Assembly (NCBI GenBank): GCA_001600095.1
Contig: BCIX01000003.1
Span: forward strand, 744,001 to 808,000
Source: Bullera alba
Taxonomy: Eukaryota; Basidiomycota; Tremellomycetes; Tremellales; Bulleraceae
Length of the DNA stretch: 64,000 bases
Direction of reading: 5' to 3'
Below, in pieces: positions 10,505 to 22,880 of this stretch; position 1 is the stretch's first letter, and each line of letters starts with the position of its first letter. A model generated the notes under the pieces. The model saw nothing but the letters and a program-made list of their open reading frames with translations, searched no databases and was not told the DNA's origin. Position numbers and translations under genes: made by a program.

Positions 10505-13500
10505 ATGAGCGGCTTTGGATCACACGGGGGAAATCCATTCCTCACGCAAGCGTCCCGACGCGTCCGACAGAGATCCACGCCGTCCCGCAACCCCGTCGCC
10601 TCCACCTCTAGCTCGGTCGTCAAGAGGACCTCGGGGGCAAGTGCCAACGAGGCAATCGTGGTGTCAGACTCCGACGACGACCTTCCTGGACCCAGCACTC
10701 GAATTCCCAAAAAAAGCACCTCGGCAAACATGAGGCAACCGCTCACGACGCCCGCTTCGCAGAACATTCCTCCTCGGAAGAAGACATCTTCCTTGGCCGA
10801 ACGGAGGTCTGGTATCGTAGTCAACAAGCCGCGAAAACAGCTGTCGTCGATGTCCTCTCTCTCCATTCGCCAAGTGGAACGGTCGAGCAGTAGTAGCATT
10901 GCGTCATCGTCAAGTGTAGGCCACGGTCAACTTTTCAAGAAAGAACACGTTCCCATCAAACCCACCAAATCCCTTCCCCATTCTTCCCAACAGGACATTA
11001 AACCCCTCACCAATCGATCCACCGATAAAACCCCCATAAAAGGCGACCGCACGAACGCCAGACCCATCCGACCCATCCCAACCCGCGGAACGAGCAAGGA
11101 CGACCCTATCGAGTTCCTGTCATCATCCCCGGGTTCAGCGACTTCCACTTCGAGTACCGATTCCAACTTCCTCGCAGAGGAGATCAGAAAGAGATTGGGC
11201 CCGTCACATACCTCCAAGACCACTCAACCTCCGCCGAAAGCCTTACCCAGGACACCTCTCACAGCACAGATGCAGGCGGTTGCGGAGCGCTCGGGAACCA
11301 ACCGGGAAGGAAATGTCGGGTTGGGTGTGAAGAAGCAGCGTGTCTCTCCGTCCAATACGAGCGGACCACAAAGCTTAAATCTCCCAGGATCATCCACACC
11401 AAAGGCCTCGCAGGCTACATCCCGGGTCAAGCTCGAGCCCAGTGGATCCGCAAAAGTAGCACAGAAGAGCTTGGACCGGGTAGCGGGCAGAAACACCCAG
11501 TCCCCATTGAACCCTCATTCGACCCCATCAACCTCAAGGCCGACCGCCAGAGTTGCATCAGGATCGGGTCAGCGCGATTCGGACTTCACCCTCAGACGAG
11601 TTACACCTCCCTCGAGGACCACTACAAGCGGGTCTCAAGGCAGCATCTACTCGCCATCTCGATCAAGGCGGGCTCGCCCTGTGCAGGGTGCGTATACTAT
11701 CCCGCCGATCGACGCCACAGAGTGGCCCACCCGGCCAGGCACTCAGGCAGGGCCATCGAGGACCAGCAAAAAGCGACCAGCCAGTACGCTGGCGGAGTCG
11801 GTCGTCGTCTCAAACAAGAGGAACAATGCTACGCCCACACGATCCTCATCCTCCCTCTCTTCGCTTTCACAGGACCAGTCGGTGACACCACGCGCAATGG
11901 TGGCAGGACTCACACCAAAGAGGAAAGGCACTACGCCCTCAACATCGTCGCTCTCCTCGCTCTCACAGGACAACCGGGCGACTCCGCAGCCGGCCGTGCA
12001 ACGCAAGGGAGCTGCTTCAAGCTCGTTATCTCCACCTCCGGCCTCTGCGATGGAAGGTGTCGGTGCGGACTCTGAACCGGAAGACGCAGTCGGAGTCGAC
12101 GATTTGGTAAGTAGCGAGCTTTCCATTTCAGTATCTGGCACTGATGTAACGTATAGCTTGACGAATTCGATGACTTCAAGTTCGCTCCCCCGACACCTCA
12201 GGCATCGCAAAAAACCCTGCCGAGGACACCATCCGCCACGCCCTCAAAATCAAGGCTGAGGTCGCAAACACCGCGCTCGCAGACTAAACCGTCGCCCAGT
12301 CGGCGATTGGCTCGATTAGAGGCGCAATCCCAGCCCAAGCTGTCTTTGTCCGTAGTCTCAGAAGAGGCGGAGAAGGGCCCGCAAAAGTCACGTATGGAGG
12401 ACACTCTGGCTAGAATCCGAGCGGAGGAGGAGGCGGAAGCCAGGGCGACAGCGGAGAGGAGGGCCAGGTACGATGCTGCGGTCAATGGCACAGAAGTCGA
12501 CGACACGACAGAAGGCGATGCCGAAGATGAGCCCATGTATATGAGCGATCTTTTAAAGTAAGTCTTGGATGCTCGTTCAGGGACGAAAGAGCTCATATCT
12601 GAATAGTACGATGAAAGCAAAGACTGCTCCGCAAGAGGTCGCTCCTCGCGCAGATCCGCCACCAAAGCCTGTGCAGCCGACAGCTGCCGCGCCCAAACGC
12701 GAACCCAACACTTCCGACAAGACGCGCAAGGAACGCAGGCTCGAGGCCAAGAACGCCGAGTCGTTTGCAATCAACGATCGCGCCATGACCCATGTTGCAG
12801 GGTGGTTAAAGGCCAAAAATGCGGACAACCCCGAGGAAACTGGTTCGAGCCCGAGTAAGGACGTGGCATACCCGACTCCCAAGTCGCTTTCCGATCCGGA
12901 TGAGCTCGACCACGACGGGTTGGAGCGAGCGCTGCAGCATGTGCCAGGGGTAGACGCCGAGGCCATCAAAGCTGTCAAGAGGTCCAAACGCGAGAAACTG
13001 GCCGAGGTCGAGGTGGCCGAATGGTCTGGATTCTGGGAAGAGCCAGAGCCCCCGCTCGCCGAGGACGAAGATGCTGGGGAGGAGATTGACTCACCGGCGC
13101 TGGATCTGGATATAGATGGTGTTCAGACGATTGACGCTTTGTTGTGGGACCTCATCGCGGGAAAGAGTGAGTCTCGCGACGCTACGAGGTAGGAATCGAG
13201 CTGATGGCTATTAGAACTCGAGTCGCTAAGCGTCATGATGCAATCGGGTATCTTTGACCAGCAATTGAGTCGGCCGGGTAACTTGTCCAAGCTCGCTCAC
13301 TGGTGTCTCGCCATCGGTGAGTCCCACCACACTTCCTAGGAAGATAGTGCTGACACATTCAAAGCTCTGCGCAGCGGCGATAATCTGGCTCAGGCTCATG
13401 CTCTCAATTGCCTAGAGATGATGATTGGCGGAATCCCAGGCGTTGCTGCTTGTCCTTTTAACGAAAACGCTTCTGAGGGTCGTTCCGGGGTGCTCGATGT

Positions 13501-14773
13501 CGCCTCGGCGGTGCTGGCGTCAGCGGGGATGAAGGAAGTCTGGGGGATGGAACAGGATGAATCGATGATATACCCCTCCAAGAGCAGGGCACAGGCTTGC
13601 GGTGTTGCCGAGCGCCTGGCCACTTTTGCCGTGAAGTAAGTGGTATCGATTGCTACCCATTACTTCTCGGCTGATGACCATCCCAGTGCCTGCTCGATAG
13701 ACTCGACACACCTCTTGGACTTGGCCAAAATGCTGCTCCTGCTCAGCGTCGACGAATCCATCAGCACGATCCTTTGTGATGGTCTCAGAAAGACGCTGAG
13801 CAAACTATGGGCTCCAATCGTCAACGACTACGTAAGTCAAGAACCCTCTTCCGTAGAGCGACACTGACCTTGCTATTGCAGGTACCCATCGATGTGGCCA
13901 GACACCTCTGTGCTATTTTCGAATCTGCGGACATCCGATTCACCATTAGGGTCCAGATGGTCCTCGCCATTGGAACGCGGGACGAGGCTGCAAGGGAAAT
14001 CTCACGCTGGGCCGCGATCGGTATACTCCTCCCTGGATGTTTGACTGCGCCGGCAACTCGATCCCCTGTCAGCACTGGCGAGGGTCCACACGAGGACTAT
14101 GTCAGGTCTTCGGCCGTGCTCAATGCGAAAGACAGATTCTTAGCCCACGAAAACGACGCTGTGCCCGGTATCAACCTGCTCGACGACGCCGGCAAGTTGC
14201 TCAAGGAACAAGTCGCTGTGGATGAACCGGATCATATTCGCATTTCCAACATGATCACCCTCCTGGTCGAGTCGATGACAGAGATGGACACGCTCGTGGA
14301 TCAGATCGCGGGAATGGCACAGTCTACCCGTGAAGAGTCTGTTCTGGACGAGATTGAGTATCGGATCCACCAATTTGCGAAACTCACAAACGAAGCTCAC
14401 AACAAGATCAGTGAGTGCAAATCCAAGGCAGGGAGTGCGGAGTCTGACGATGGTTATAGTCGTCCGGTCGACGGATGGGATGATTGAATCGGAGAACAAG
14501 TCGAGGTTGAGTCAGATCCAGACCAATGTGAGGCAATTGTTGTTGTCGACCCTCAAGCGCAGACAGAGGAAACGCGCGGCCGCGATGAAGGGCGTGAAGA
14601 TGGGTACCACGGGACAAATGCAGCTGGCATTCGCCAAGGCAAAGCCCGCGGGTAAAGCGTCCGTTGGAGGGTCGACCACCGCAGGTCCATCGGGACTCAC
14701 GACCAGATCGCCGAGTGAGACGAGCGGTCTTCCATTTGGGGCGACTAGCAGGACTAGCCCGGACACGGCGTGA
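10505..14773 (+). CDS. Large nuclear protein, possibly Nse6/SLF2-like (CANIN domain)
   Basis: Eight exons (10505-12106, 12157-12557, 12607-13166, 13215-13316, 13365-13635, 13687-13831, 13882-14410, 14460-14773) sum to 1307 residues. The first ~650 residues are disordered, Ser/Pro/Thr/Arg-rich, with an early acidic SUMO-interacting-like patch (AIVVSDSDDDLPG) and repeated SLSSLSQD blocks. A helical region with LEAQSQPKLSLSV, a charged linker and a folded C-terminal part follow (DALLWDLIAGK, LSKLAHWCLAIAL, LLDLAKMLLLLSVDE, DVARHLCAIFESADIRF). The tail is basic (TLKRRQRKRAAAMKG). This plan fits fungal proteins annotated with the CANIN domain (coiled-coil SMC6 and NSE5 interacting; Nse6 of the Smc5/6 genome-stability complex), but I assign that from overall resemblance only. 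The gene model is firm; the function is tentative. Confidence 0.6.
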
Positions 14774-15026
14774 CATGTTGAGTTGGGTGGACACGATACA
14801 CGAGGAAGGAAGGAGACATAAGCGACCGAGAAGGAATGATATTGTAAAAACGCCAAAAGGGACGTTTTGTTGTATATCACAGGGACTACTGCATACTTTG
14901 TGCTATAGATCGGTAGAGCTAGATCCGATGTGTATACTATGACCATATGCAGCACGGTTATCGGGATCCTACTGGATGCGCTGATAGTCAGCGTCGTCGG
15001 GACAACATTACGAATTTGCGATCGCA

Positions 15027-16555
15027 ATGTCGAAACGAGACGCGTTCGTATTGCAGGGTTTATCGATGACCTTGATCTTCTCGTTCAACCAACATTCAGC
15101 TCGCCTCATTGAGAAGTTGACCGAGCACGACCCGTTACCCATCTCCACGGCCGTGATGGTCTCGACTGCCGCCTCTGCAGACTTCCACTCGACCTTCAAG
15201 ACCCTTCGCAGTGGTCAGTCTGGAACGGATTGGTCTCCTCGGCTACTTCCTGCTGAATGCTATCGAGATACCGAGCTGATCAGGGAATCGGCTTCGAGTA
15301 GAGATCCAACAGACGATAGACGCGGGTCAGGCTGGTCCTGCGACTGCCCAGGTTCAGTCTCTCAGACAGCTGCTGCAAGGCAGTTTGGGCACACTCCCGG
15401 CTTACGATCAGCGGCAGTACGAACTAGTGAGTTCAGCTACTTGTAGATCAACAGTGCTGGAGACTTGCCCATAGCAACATGTCCCTTCCATGGAGGACTA
15501 GATCGTGTGGAGTAGTTCAGCTCGAAGATACCCTACAATTCTCAGAGCTGATCCTTGTATAGCAAATATCAGAACTGGAGAAGCAAGTCTCGGCTCTAAG
15601 AGCCAAAGAGAGGCCTAAATCGAAGTTCAGCTTTGCTTCCCGCATCAAACCCGCCCTCAAGCCCGTATCACCTTCCTCACCCTCTCCCTCCCATGGTATC
15701 GGCGGCTCGACTGCGGGTGGTTCCACCGGTGCTACCCCTCTCCCATTCACTGGCAATGCAGCCGAAGGAACAGCGACCAGCTCGTTGAACCGGCTCAATG
15801 AGGCGTCGAGGTCGCATAGTGTTGCCAATCGCAATCGAGAATACATTACCCTCTCAGCCCTCCAGCTCGTCGATGACGAGTTCACCCTTTCACTCCAAAA
15901 CCTCAGCGAGTGTGTGGTGGACTTACGCCAAATCCGCGCGAAATGCACGCTCCACGACGAGACTGCGGGGTCCGACCACGGTTTGAGCTCCACTACGCCT
16001 GCTCCTAGCGCAGCGGGGACGCTCAAGTCGATACACATGAGCGAGATATATCGCTGTGTGGTAATCACCGATCGCATGGATTCCAGTGCAATGCTACATG
16101 GTGTCAGAGGGAGCTTGATCATCACCGCCGCTCATCAGGTGAGTCCCTCCCGTCTTTCAACCTTCTTCCTTATCCCCTCCTGGATCTTAAGCGCTACAGT
16201 GGCTAACGGGGCGCAGTTCCGGATGCATACCTCATCAGAGAGTACGATCCTCCTTCATGTCACTTCGGTGCCTGTGATCGAGCACTGCACGGGCTTGACA
16301 TTCGGGCAATACCCCTCAATGACATCCCCCCGTCAACCCGGCACCACGATTCCGCCGGGTCATGCGCTGGTCTCGCGGCTGGATGAGCTCGCGGACTTCG
16401 ATTGGGTGAGAGGTGGTCCGTCGCCCAATTGGCGGAAGATGGACGACGAAGATTGCGTCTCGCTGGAACGTAGTCTCCTGGAGAGATTGGCACCGGATGG
16501 CGAAGTCGACGTCTTGAGCGTGCTGGAGGCGGTGCTTGGCCCCTCTACTACTTGA
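15027..16555 (+). CDS. Tubulin-folding cofactor C
   Basis: Four exons (15027-15213, 15302-15426, 15563-16138, 16217-16555) give 408 residues. The N-terminal helical region contains ADFHSTFKTLRS and LPAYDQRQYELQI, typical of the cofactor C spectrin-like domain. A Ser/Pro/Gly linker follows (KSKFSFASRIKP...). The C-terminal C-CAP/cofactor C-like beta-helix has IYRCVVITDRMDSSAMLHG, the family's repeated strands, then HCTGLTFGQYPS. Cofactor C acts as GTPase-activating partner in the cofactor D/E complex that releases native alpha/beta-tubulin. The exact N-terminus is slightly uncertain because a short additional intron could lie near 15058-15105. Confidence 0.85.
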
Positions 16556-16698
16556 CTGAGCAGCACAGCAGTCCTTGTCCGACCGCCTAGCGATTCCAGA
16601 GTCGTCTATTGATAGTTTGCAATACATAGATATATAGATGTACAAGTCCGGTAGCACTCCGCAGCAGAGCTCAAGCTTCATTCAGATCTGCAGGATGC

Positions 16699-19029
16699 TC
16701 ACTGACACCGCACCCAATCAGCCCTGTGAAAGCTTACTGCTCGACTGCACTCACTTGATCTACCCCTCAGCTCGCCCTTCTCCTCGCTCTCCTCGCCCGT
16801 GATGACCTCTTCAAACGCATCCCCCGCTTGTCCATCTTCGCTCTTGAGATCAGGGACCGTATCTGCCTTTTCCTCCGCCTCATCTTCTGCCTCTTTCAAC
16901 CGCCTCAGCGTCTTCTCCGAAAGTGGGATCTGTCCGGCCGTAGGCGCACTCCTCGCTCCATCGTCTTTAGAGCTCATCCTCCGACGAAGGGCCGTTTTGG
17001 CTATTCCAGCCTTCAGTTCCTGATCTTTGGCCTGTTCCTCCGCAGCCTCGCTCTCCATGTTTTGCACGTCGGCAGCGAAATTGACCCCGGAATCAGGCAA
17101 CACTGTGCCTTTGCCAGAGGTCGCTTCGGCAAAGTTCTCGTACAAGTTCCGCCCGGTGGAATCCCCTCTGCCCTCCCCGGACCAAAAGTGGAATGCGCGG
17201 GTCATGACCCCGTAAGAGGCTGGTGTCACTTCGACCAAGTCTCCACGGGCGATCTCCACCGCTGGGACCTCGTTTGGCGGCAGGCCCACTAGGTATGCGA
17301 GCTGTGAACAAAATCAAGAATATTAGTCGACCTCCCGTCCCTCGCGCTCAGTGGACCCACCAGGCATCGGATGACAGAGGCGTGGCCAATGATCAGTAGA
17401 TCCTCCCTGACTCGTTCTAGCTCGAAGATACACGGTTCCAATCGCACTGAACCAGCATCAGCATCCCATATGGGTCTAGAGTGTGCCGTTCGACGCTCAC
17501 CACTGAGATCGTGATACGACTCCGCTCTTGGCGCACGGTGCGCATACGGGTCTGCTAGGAATCGATCCCATTCGTCGGGATACAGCTCCATCGCCTCTTG
17601 CGTTGATAGACCATCCCACACACCCCTACCTGGATCAGAGGCGGCCTTCACAGTAGAGAGCAGGGCTTACGGGTTGATCTCCGACATGATCGCTTTTTGC
17701 TCCACTTTGTATCCAGAGTGCACGAACGGCCAAGCGGTGTGATGAGCGCGGCGTCTCGCCGACGTCCAGATCTGGTGAGGCGTCAGCTGAATTTCAAGTA
17801 GGCAAACACAAAGACGCACGATGAGAGGGTTTTCCTCCCCGGGGACCTCCCCGGCGGCCTTCTTCTCCTCCCTGAGAGCCTTCCTCCTCGCTACGACGGC
17901 AGCCTTGAGCCTCTCGGCGTATTCCCACCCAGAGGGCGATAAGTCCGAGTCGGCCTTGTACGAGTGCTCGATGAGTGATTGGCCCGACTACACTTTCATC
18001 AGTGACAGCTCAAACGGAGTGACCAAAATCGAGCTCACTCTGGCAAAGTAGATTGTCCTCGGCGTGGTGTGTATGTTCATCAAGAAGAAGCAGCAACGCG
18101 ATTGCAGATACCCTATAACAGTGTCAGCAGATACCTGTAATTCGATTTCGCTCGCATACACACCCTCTATCCTGTTGACCTCGATCCTCTCCCCGACGTT
18201 CATCACCTTGATGAAAGCGCCTTCCTCGGCCGTGACCGTGTCGTAGACGCCTTCCTGGTCCCGGATTCTCGACCAGTAGTCCTCCACCGCCTTGTCCGCG
18301 TCCCAGCCGGCATACTGGGACTAGTCTCAGCGGTTTCCCTTGCACTCAGCCTTTGGACACTTACATCCGGGGAGGAGAGCTTGACGGAACGGATATTGGC
18401 GGTGATAATATCGTCTCTGTCGCACATGCTCTCTGCGCGATCGTTAGAGTTGGTCACCCTGGGGCCTGATCTTACGCACCGAGGAAGATGACATGTACGC
18501 CTTTTGCCTCGAACTTCTCCAGACACTCCTTTCTCGCTTTGACATTCCCGTTGTTAGCGTCGTAGATGACGACTTGGCCGCCTTGCACGGTGAAGAAGTC
18601 CATGATCTCATCTTCGAGCTCTTCTTTGATTCGGCGGCGGAGTACATTCGTCGCCTCCGACCGTGGGGCTAGTCGATGACCGTCAGGTCATTCCACACAA
18701 CGCTCTTGCCAATGCTCACACTTGGTTTGGAAGTAGTCCGCAGGAACGGACTTGGCGCCTCCGAGGACCTTTCGCCTGTAATCCCCCAGAGAGTACACTT
18801 TGGTCTTGACACCCAGCCATCTCAAATACCTCTCCAGCGCTCTCGAGATGTGCGTCTTCCCTCGAGCTGAGATGGATCCAGTTAGCCGTCTTCTGTTCCC
18901 GAGTGACAAAGACAAGGCACAGGGGGGCGTCGCCGTGAGATGCTCACCTGGCAATCCGACCGTGACTATCAGGATGAGACCGGCGTGCCATAGTCGACCG
19001 GACTGAGTGACATACAATGGCGCCGCCAT
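16699..19029 (-). CDS. PFK26: 6-phosphofructo-2-kinase/fructose-2,6-bisphosphatase, bisphosphatase active-site His replaced by Ser
   Basis: Makes fructose 2,6-bisphosphate, the activator of glycolysis. The start (19029) gives MAAPLYVTQSGRLWHAG, then the Walker A region split by an intron (VTVGLP / ARGKTHISRALERYL), SLGDYRRKVLGG, VIYDANNGNVKARKE and ESMCDRDDII of the kinase domain. The C-terminal phosphatase-like domain has PGVWDGLSTQEAMELYP, LIIGHASVIRCLVG and LPPNEVP. Where active bisphosphatases have RHGES, splicing at ~17989-18039 gives YFAR/SGQS, so the catalytic His is Ser. Yeast Pfk26 carries the same His-to-Ser change and is essentially kinase only; a kinase-dominant enzyme is inferred here. 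The C-terminal ~100 residues are acidic and probably regulatory. Divergent from EMC2. Confidence 0.85.
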
Positions 19030-19352
19030 CGCGTGTCTGAGGTATAGGGATGTGAGGTAGTCGAGATGCTGTGTGTAGCGCTATATGGCCCTGCCCAGAC
19101 CGATAGCACTGATTAGCACAGAGGCAACACAGAGGGATGGAGTGACGAGTGACGACCCGGCCGGCGCGGGAGACGGGGACAAAGTCACGTGCAAGTCCAA
19201 GCTCCACGCGCGAGTTGCGATGGTCACAGCACTGAGTGTGACAGTGACCGCGAGCGAGCTATAGCGGTGAGCTCGAGAGCTGTATGACTGTGCTTGAACA
19301 GCTACATCACTCCACATCCACATTACTAAGGAATACATCTCAGCCCATCGCC
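19030..19352. promoter_or_regulatory. Bidirectional promoter region between PFK-2 and EMC2
   Basis: 323 nt between two divergent starts. No TATA box is obvious; CpG-containing sequence, as common for fungal housekeeping bidirectional promoters. Confidence 0.4.
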
Positions 19353-20606
19353 ATGTCTGCATCGGAACTGCTGGCCAGATGGAGGGTTCTCGGAGCTAGA
19401 CAATCTGACGAAGTACTGGAGCTCGCACCAAAGGTGTTGAAGGCCGGAAGGCTAGGGGATCAAGGTGTGTCCGAGGCTATTCTATGTGGTTTGAGTACGG
19501 AGGAGGTTCTATGCTGAAGCACTTCAGAATGGGCTATCAGAGAGCAGCTGGCTGTGGCGGCGTTAGATCTCGGCCAGGTCAAGATAGCGACGGTGAGTGC
19601 GCATCTCGAGGAGATAGCCCTTAGAGACAACGGCTGATCATCGTCACCACCTTCTCCTCTGACGCTATGTCATAACTCCATCCTGGCAACTCCGCTTCTC
19701 ATCACTCGTGCATGACATTGACGCACCCGAGCAGGAGCAACTGGTCAGATTGGAGAAGAAGTTCAGTGGATCCCCGAGGGTCTCTATACTCTTAGGCCTG
19801 CGCATGGAGTCGTTAGGCGACATTGACGGCGCACGAAAGGTCTACGAGGGGCTACTCGCGAAGGATGAGACGAATGTGGTGGGTATTTCCACCGTTCATA
19901 CGCTGCCTGGCGGCCTGATGGTAGGCTGAATATACCCATCTAGTCCGCTCACCAACGGCTAATCGCACTATCACTCTCGAATCCCACTGCCGCAATCAAC
20001 AACCTGCTCAAATACCTCGATACGTTCTACACCGATCCAGCGGCTTGGTCACTCTTAGCAGAGCTGTACGCCGATCAGGGGCTGTACGCCCAGTCATTAA
20101 CGGCACTCGGACACCTGATGTTGATGCAGAACTGGGACAGTTCGGCCGTCTGCAGAGCCGGCGAGACGGCATACACACTCGGGTCAGTCCCCCCTACCAA
20201 TCGTTCCAGGCTTGATGAGCCCAAAGCTGATTCTGGTGACGCAGTGATTATCAACTCGCGCTGAAGTACTTCCTCCGAGCTATCGAAATGCAGACAGATC
20301 CCAGTGATCCAAAGGCAAAAGTGACCAAAACGAGGTCTTGGTGGGGCTTGAAATTGGTGAGTCCAGCTTACGTCCTCAAGCCTAGCTTGGAGCTGCAGCT
20401 GACCCGCGCGTCAGACTACACGGCGGATGCTCGACAAGTCTCTGAGTGATAACCCCTCCGCGGTGACGGAACAAACGACGGCAGCACAGCTTAAAGCCCT
20501 AGAACAATTGTCGGCCGAGACGCTACTAGCCTCGAGTGCAGGGAACAAGGCGTCTCTGGAGGCCATACGGGGCGTTCTGTCTTCGTCAGCGGTAACGGTG
20601 CGGTAG
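19353..20606 (+). CDS. EMC2: ER membrane protein complex subunit 2 (EMC2), TPR protein
   Basis: Cytosolic TPR subunit of the ER membrane complex, which inserts tail-anchored and multipass proteins. Start MSASELLARWRVLGAR at 19353. Visible TPR helices include LVRLEKKFSGSPRVSILLGL, LGDIDGARKVYEGLL, IALSLSNPTAAINNLLKYLD, DPAAWSLLAELYADQGLYAQ and LGDYQLALKYFLRAIEMQ. The protein ends GVLSSSAVTVR at TAG 20604-20606. Five or more short introns were crossed. Length and motif order match the Emc2 family (roughly 280-320 residues). Confidence 0.85.
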
Positions 20607-21636
20607 ATGGTCTGGGTGGTTCCGTGGAGAGCCAACAACAAAACGGATTAGGGAAAGCGAGCCCCTGGTTCCTAATAGACTGGACGGATTTTGACGCAGT
20701 CAATACTTGTAGAGTACGTCGAGGCTATGATTTCATGATCTGCTAGATGACATAGCGAGAAAGCGAGAGCATGAGTTAGCGATGACGAACCTCGAAATCA
20801 CTGGCTTGAGGTCTGGCGAGTCTGTCAATCCCCAGCGGCACTAATATCTCTTGCATCCGAGCAGCGAACCTGATCACCTGCAAATCCGAGAGATCAAGGC
20901 AGAAACGACGGACAGGTTCGGACGAGAGCCCCAGACGCAGAAGGATGAGGAATGACCATAGGTTTGCCACCCCAGAGTCGCACCGTGGTGGCCACCAGGT
21001 ACTAGACCTCAGGCCTTGATACTGAGTCCCCACGTCCTACGACTAGTGGAATGAACGGGCCTCACACTAGCAGCCTAGTAGCAAGTGGCGATTGACACCA
21101 AACCCGAATGCGAAATGCGAGTGCGACCTGGTCCTACTGTTCGACTTGAACCGACGCCGGGTGATACCGACTACAGAGCGTTGGGGCCTAAGGGTCAATC
21201 AGATAGCCAGACCAAGAGGCAACCTGTAACAGACAAGCGTCATGCCAATCTGAGCTCTTTGACGCAGAGTCCAGACTCAGAGTGCCGGAGTGACCGCTAG
21301 GCTCTCAGAAGCTAGTACGGTCATGCCTCTTCTGGACGTAAAATACTAATAGCTGACACTGGTCCTCCAGTGCTCCTCGGAGGCTATGATAACAGCTGCA
21401 GAGATATGTGCCTCGTCTCTGCTCTCTGGTCATTGTATTGTTTCACATCACCGTCATTTATCAGGAGCTACATCCTACAACAAGACTACAATCTTCGACT
21501 GTCACATCCCACAGGAGTCAGGACCGAGTCATCTCGCAGTTGACCTGCTCTGATCCCCCGCCCTCAAGCCGATCCACATCTCCGGGCCCTATACTACTCC
21601 GTCGTCCTCCCTGCTTGTCGACTCCTGCATGACTCA
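20607..21636. other. Intergenic, about 1 kb, no clear gene
   Basis: Lies between EMC2 and the short WD40 paralogue (convergent 3' ends). A minus-strand open frame at 20776-21033 (ending RPQASDFEVRHR) has no start or recognisable domain. Confidence 0.4.
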
Positions 21637-22880
21637 TTACCCTCGGTCGCCTTGTACCGCGTTGTTGGACTTGGGACTGAGATTGAAAACGTCGAATGTG
21701 GTCGATGCACCTTTACTACTAGCTGCCACTAGCAAGTTGTGCTTGAAGGCGACTTGCCATACTGCCGAGACGCCAGCCAACAGATCTCGAATACACTGAC
21801 CTGTGCGAATATCCCATAGCTTGAGCGTGCCTTCGGATCCCGAGACGAGTCTGGTATCGTCATGTTGGAAACAAGTGACGGCACCAGAGGAGACGAGAGC
21901 GTGCTTGAGCTCGTAGGTATTGGCGTCCCAGATCCGAATCGAGCCATCGGCAGCTCCAGAAACGAGATAGTTGGGCGAAATGCCTAATAGCCCAACGAGG
22001 GAGGTATGCCCCGTGAGACTGTGTAGACATTCACCGGTAAGCACGTCCCAAATCTTGACGGTGTTGTCCATTGAGCCCGAGGCACATCGATCTCGCTGTT
22101 TGTCATACACGAGGCTGTAGACTGGGAATTGTCAGCGAACAGTCTCGCAAGTCTGACTAGACCCTTTGAAACTCGCCCTTTTGCTCGTGACCCGTCATGG
22201 TGTGCTTGCACTGCCCAGTGACGATGTCCCATACTCTCGCAGTATGGTCATACGATCCGGAAACACAGTATCGACCATGGGCGGCGAGTGCTCGTACAGC
22301 CTGGGTATGACCTTTGAGATGGTGGACGTGCCATGGGTTCTGCTCGGGGGGAAACGTCTCGAGCGAAGCTGCTCCTTCCTATCGCCTCATGAGCACTAGG
22401 TCTCAGGACTCTGTGTTCTCACAATAACGAATCACCACTCACGGGGAACACTGGCGGCTCGCCCCTCTTGGGCAACTTCCATACCCTCAAATCTGCATCT
22501 CGACTTCCAGTCACGATCATAGGGTAAGGCGGTTGATAGTCCCCTGTAGCCTGGTCCAGCACCGGCTCCACTATCTGCACGCATCGAACGGTCGAGGTGT
22601 GTCCGTATAAGACGTGTGTCTCAGAGAGCGTTTCGAGATCCCATATCCTGACCGTCATGTCGGTCGAGCCGGACACCAGCGTATCCCCCTTGTACTCCAA
22701 CGCCCATACACCACCCTCATGCCCATCCAGCCTCTTTCGAAGCTGACCGGTGTTGGTGTCGAAGACACAGATCGAGCGGTCGTCAGAAGCCGAGACGATC
22801 TTGTCCGCATCAATTTGAAGGCATGTGACCACGTTGATGCCGTGTCCGGGGAACGACCTGTGTTCGGGAACTTGATCCAT
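21637..22880 (-). CDS. Truncated Cdc4-like paralogue: WD40 propeller only, no F-box
   Basis: Three exons (22880-22443, 22378-22177, 22121-21637) splice to an intact 374-residue frame starting MDQVPEHRSFPGHG and stopping after NNAVQGDRG. It is a near-copy of the WD40 part of the adjacent Cdc4-like gene and retains all eight blades, for example VSASDDRSICVFD, VSGSTDMTVRIWD, VTGSRDADLRVWK, VSGSYDHTARVWD, ASGSMDNTVKIWD and VSGAADGSIRIWD. The arginines corresponding to the FBW7 phosphodegron contacts (TVRC, GSRD, AVRA) are present. Missing are the F-box, the dimerisation helices and the ~250-residue tail. Its second intron starts with GC where the parent has GT. It could be expressed as a substrate-binding decoy or be an ageing pseudogene; the intact spliced frame favours the former. 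Confidence 0.65.

Noticed and set aside
10387..12770. Several minus-strand frames over the CANIN-like gene
   Set aside because: Antisense of a low-complexity Ser/Pro region; the plus strand has consistent splice-linked exons.
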